Under the pieces are notes generated by a model, which ran no database searches, was not told the origin of the DNA, and was given only the letters and a program-made list of their open reading frames with translations. A program made the position numbers and the translations under genes. 64,000 bases of DNA, from positions 637,506 to 701,505 of the forward strand of contig NW_004457654.1 of the NCBI RefSeq assembly GCF_000313135.1, in the 5' to 3' direction. How positions within the stretch are numbered: the first letter of the stretch is position 1; every line of letters starts with the position of its first letter. This document shows positions 60,701 through 64,000 of this stretch, piece after piece. The stretch is from Acanthamoeba castellanii str. Neff. Its lineage: Eukaryota > Discosea > Longamoebia > Acanthamoebidae.

Positions 60701-63700
60701 AGGGCATCCTCACGTACAAGGGCAAGGCGCGCCTTGTCTCCATCCGCCAGGGCGTGCTCATGATCTACTCCCTCAACGAAGACGGCAAGGTACCACCGCC
60801 TTTCATGTCATGACATATCATCACGTGCAACAGACCATGAAGGCTTTACAATGTAACGCTCTCTTGTTCGTTTCGGTCGAATCCAGGGGTCGGCCGAAGC
60901 GTTGGTGGGTCCGCTGAGCCAATCGGTGGGCGGCCTAGAACTGGTCAACGCGGCGGAGCTGCGGCTCTCCCTCAGGGCCAGCGGCGCGCTGGTGGAGTCT
61001 TCGTCTTCGTCAACACCGGCCGTCTCATCATCATCGTCATCATTGTCGGTGTCCTCTTCAAATTCCTCGGCGTCCGTGTCGCCCCGGCCGTCGACGTCGG
61101 GCATCCGGTCGAGCAGCAACGAGGCCCTCCTCTCCAAGATTCGCACCGGCCGCCACCACCCCCACAAGGTGGTCGTGCTGGACGGTGCCGCGGTGACCGA
61201 ACTCAAGGGCGAGATGTCGTTCCGCCTCGAGTGTAACGGGTGGGTCGGCGTGCTCAGCTGCGACAGCGTCCCTGCCACAGCCAAGGTACCAACATCACTG
61301 CACACGACACACACACGACACGCACCATCCCACACGCACACACTAGAAGGAATCTAAAGCGTGCGGGCGCTGTGTAGTGGATTACGTGCATCTCGCACTG
61401 GTCGTTGCAGGGCAAGCGGAACAGGTATTCGTCGTTCCGCCCGCCGCACGCGTCCATCCCGGCCCAGTGGTACGTCGACGGCGAGGACACGTACGAGGCC
61501 ATCGCCGACGCCATCGAGTCGGCGCGCAACTGCATCTTCGTGGCCGACTGGTTCCTCATCATCGAGACCTACCTCCGCCGCAAGCACCCACCCAGCATCC
61601 ACAACCGCTTCGACAAGATGATCCTCAAGAAGGCCCAGGAGGTTCGCATCGCATTTTATTTACCTGTCGTGTGTGTCGTGTGTGCTAACAATGTTGTTGG
61701 CAGGGAGTGCATATCTATGTGCTGCTCTATTTCGAGGTCAACCTGGCGCTGAAGCTCAACAGCCAGGCCACGGAGCGGAAGCTGGCCAACCTCCACCCCA
61801 ACATCCACATCATCCGCCACCCTCGCCTCCGACCCTTCTCCTGGTCCCACCACCAGAAAATCGGTATTTCCCCTTCCACAGTCGTTTCTGTTCTTGACCC
61901 ACTTTGACCTACCAGCTTTGACTATGTTCCAATGGTTGACTTGACTTTGTGTGGACTTGACCACGGCCGTATGCAGTGGTGGTGGACTACGACACGGCGT
62001 TCGTGGGCGGGCTGGACCTGTGCTTCGGGCGCTGGGATCGGCGCGACCACCCGGTGGCGGACCCGTGCCACCTGGCCACCCTGTGGCCCGGGCGGGACTA
62101 CTACAACCCCGAGCTCGAGGGTCTGTCCAATCAGAACGTGGAGAACCCTTTCGTCGAAACCCTCGACAGGTACTACTACTCGCCTACTGCGCCACCCCCT
62201 CAGCCCTTTTGTGTGGTCGACAAGAAGAATCAGCCAGTTGCTGACGACAGCGGTGTCGACAGGAACAAGCAACCGCGTATGCCGTGGCACGACATCCACA
62301 TGCGGGTCGGAGGCGAGGCTGCGCGCGACGTCGCGCTAAACTTCATCCAACGTTGGAACCACCACAGGTCGGCTCTCCGCGCGCTCCGAAACGGTCGTGA
62401 AATTCACGCCGTGCTAAACTTCGCGTGTGGCGTGTGCGTGTGCGGTGGTGCGTGTGCGTGTGCGTGTGCAGGGACAAGAAGAACGAAACGATGCGTGCGC
62501 AGGTGCCCTACCTGCTGCCGTCCGTTTCGCCGCCGCAGACGCCCGCCGGGACGTGCGAGTGTCAGGTGGTGCGCTCCCTCTCCGATTGGTCCGGGTGCAA
62601 CCGCACCGAAGACTCTATTGCCCAGGTATATATTTCTTCTACATATACATATATATAATATCACTTTCCACATGCTCTTTTGCTTGATATATATTATGTA
62701 TACGAGACTAAACATCACTGTGTCGTAACGTATCGTGTGCGGCAGGCCTACTACGAGTTGATCGAGGGAGCACAATATTTTGTGTACATAGAAAACCAGT
62801 TCTTCATTTCCTCGACGGCGGGCTCCGCCGTGCAGAACCGCGTGGCCCAGGCCCTCGTCAACCGCATCATCCGCGCTCACAAAGAAAAAGGTACGTGCGC
62901 ACACAACGCAACGCAACACGACATGACACGACACACGCCGCACGACACGACACGACACGACACACACTCATGGCATGATGGTGGCGGTGGTGGTGGTGTC
63001 ACGTGTGTGCACACAGAGGTGTTCCGGGTGATCATCATCCTGCCCAACTTCCCCGAGGGGAGCTTCTTTGCGCCGGAGGTGCGGATGGTGATGAAGTGGA
63101 CCTACGAGACCATCTGCCGCGGCGACACGTCGCTCCTCGCCCAGCTCCAGCGCGCCGGCGTCAACATCCCCGAATACATCTCCTTCCACCAGCTCCGCTC
63201 CTGGGGCCACCTCGACCAGGTGCGTACCCTCCCGCCCAAGCTTGCGTCAGCATGACGTCAGCGTGTGTGCGTGACGTCACTCACTCACCAACACACGATG
63301 CACACGACACACACGACGCACAGGGACCAGTGTCGAATCAGGTGTATGTGCATTGCAAGTGTATGATCGTGGATGATGTGTGGACGGTGATTGGGTCGGC
63401 CAACATCAACGATCGGTCGATGCTGGGCGTGCGCGATTCGGAGGTGGCGATCATCACGCGCGACAAGGCGCCCGCCGACGGCAAGATGAACGGCCGCAAC
63501 GCGCGCGTCTCCTCCTTTGCCCAGTCGCTCCGCATCTCCCTCTGGCGCGAACACCTGGGCCTCCTCGGCGTACGACGGCTCTTCTCGCACGCAAGTTTCC
63601 GCACACGCGCGCGCATGTCTGACGCGCCGCACACGACACACGCCGCACCGCACATGACACACACACTACGCAGAAGGAGGGTGGATCGGAGGACGCGCTG

Positions 63701-64000
63701 CTGCTGGACCCGATTCACGCGAACACGTTCCACGGGCTGTGGCGCAGGGTGTCGCAGAACAACACCACGATCCACTGCCAGGTGTTCGCCAACACGCCCT
63801 CCGACGAGTACAAGACGCTCAAGGACTACTCGCGCGCCCTCGAACGGCGAGAAGGTGCGCCCCCCCCCTCTCTATCTCCCAGCCCACATCGTGGCACTGA
63901 CCACGCTCACCGACTATCGTGTCGTGCGGTGTGTGTCGTGTCGTGTTGTGTCTCGTCGTTGATGTGTCGTGCAGCCAACCCGATTTCAGCGCGGGAGGTC
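57738..64000 (+). CDS. Pseudokinase-SH2-PH-phospholipase D fusion (partial, runs off the right edge)
   Basis: Twenty-three phase-checked exons give 1335 codons without a stop. Start ATG 57738 ([18 protein letters not shown]). Residues about 60-290 are kinase-like: [35 protein letters not shown] and [20 protein letters not shown]. However, the HRD loop is HGALTLDQV (140-148), DFG is GIG (159-161) and no VAIK lysine or glycine loop is visible, so it should be catalytically dead. A linker ([18 protein letters not shown]) precedes an SH2 domain with [18 protein letters not shown], phosphate-binding Arg 489. This order is that of Dictyostelium SHK proteins. A PH-like region (about 615-785) is followed by PLD: HKD1 has H914, K916, D921 (HQKIVVVD) and HKD2 has H1194, K1196, D1201 (HCKCMIVD), both intact. 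It should hydrolyse phosphatidylcholine to phosphatidic acid at membranes recruited through phosphotyrosine. Confidence 0.9.

Overview
The window is nuclear DNA of an amoebozoan protist, most likely Acanthamoeba (inference). The genes are GC- and CpG-rich, tightly packed (about 150-450 bp apart) and cut by dozens of short spliceosomal introns, most with a GTAC[GC] donor. The gene content includes a STAT transcription factor, an SHK-type kinase/SH2 protein, a Dbl-type RhoGEF, Piezo and FANCL. No virus, prokaryotic operon or CRISPR array was seen. Exon joins were worked out by eye from reading phase and GT/AG signals; joins called phase-checked gave an in-frame sum over all exons.

Layout. 1-2448 (minus): the 5' end of a Ty1/copia-like LTR retrotransposon, cut by the window edge, with LTR, initiator-tRNA primer site, tandem-repeat leader and gag-pol. 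It abuts the remaining 3' exons of a surface-protein pseudogene (2449-3173), followed by an intact paralogue (3438-7201). 7437-9356: two minus-strand 5S rRNA genes flanking about 1.57 kb with no CpG at all. 9606-14505 (minus): GDP-mannose 4,6-dehydratase, mitochondrial enoyl reductase (MECR/ETR1 type) and a VOC-domain protein with a nuclear-type basic segment. 14795-27623 (plus): STAT with an in-frame UGA, a long DH-PH RhoGEF, and FANCL. 27844-32353 (minus): an ankyrin membrane protein and an ERGIC-53/VIP36-type lectin. 32745-35836 (plus): a protein with two helicase-associated (HA) domains. 36147-48864 (minus): Piezo, nearly 13 kb. 49115-57477: two small coiled-coil proteins, a Sis1/DNAJB-type Hsp40, a fatty acyl-CoA reductase and a Ran-binding-domain protein. 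57738-64000 (plus, open at the edge): a fusion of an SHK-type pseudokinase and SH2 domain with a PH-like region and phospholipase D.

Themes. Phosphotyrosine and lipid signalling recurs: STAT, the RhoGEF with a linker-like N terminus, and the SH2-PLD fusion. Secretory-pathway and surface functions also recur: the lectin, GDP-fucose precursor synthesis, repeat-built surface proteins and Piezo. The genes look like independent transcription units, not an operon.

Most noteworthy are the pseudokinase-SH2-PH-PLD fusion, the UGA between the STAT SH2 domain and its candidate phosphotyrosine tail, and CpG-free intergenic islands in an otherwise CpG-rich window.
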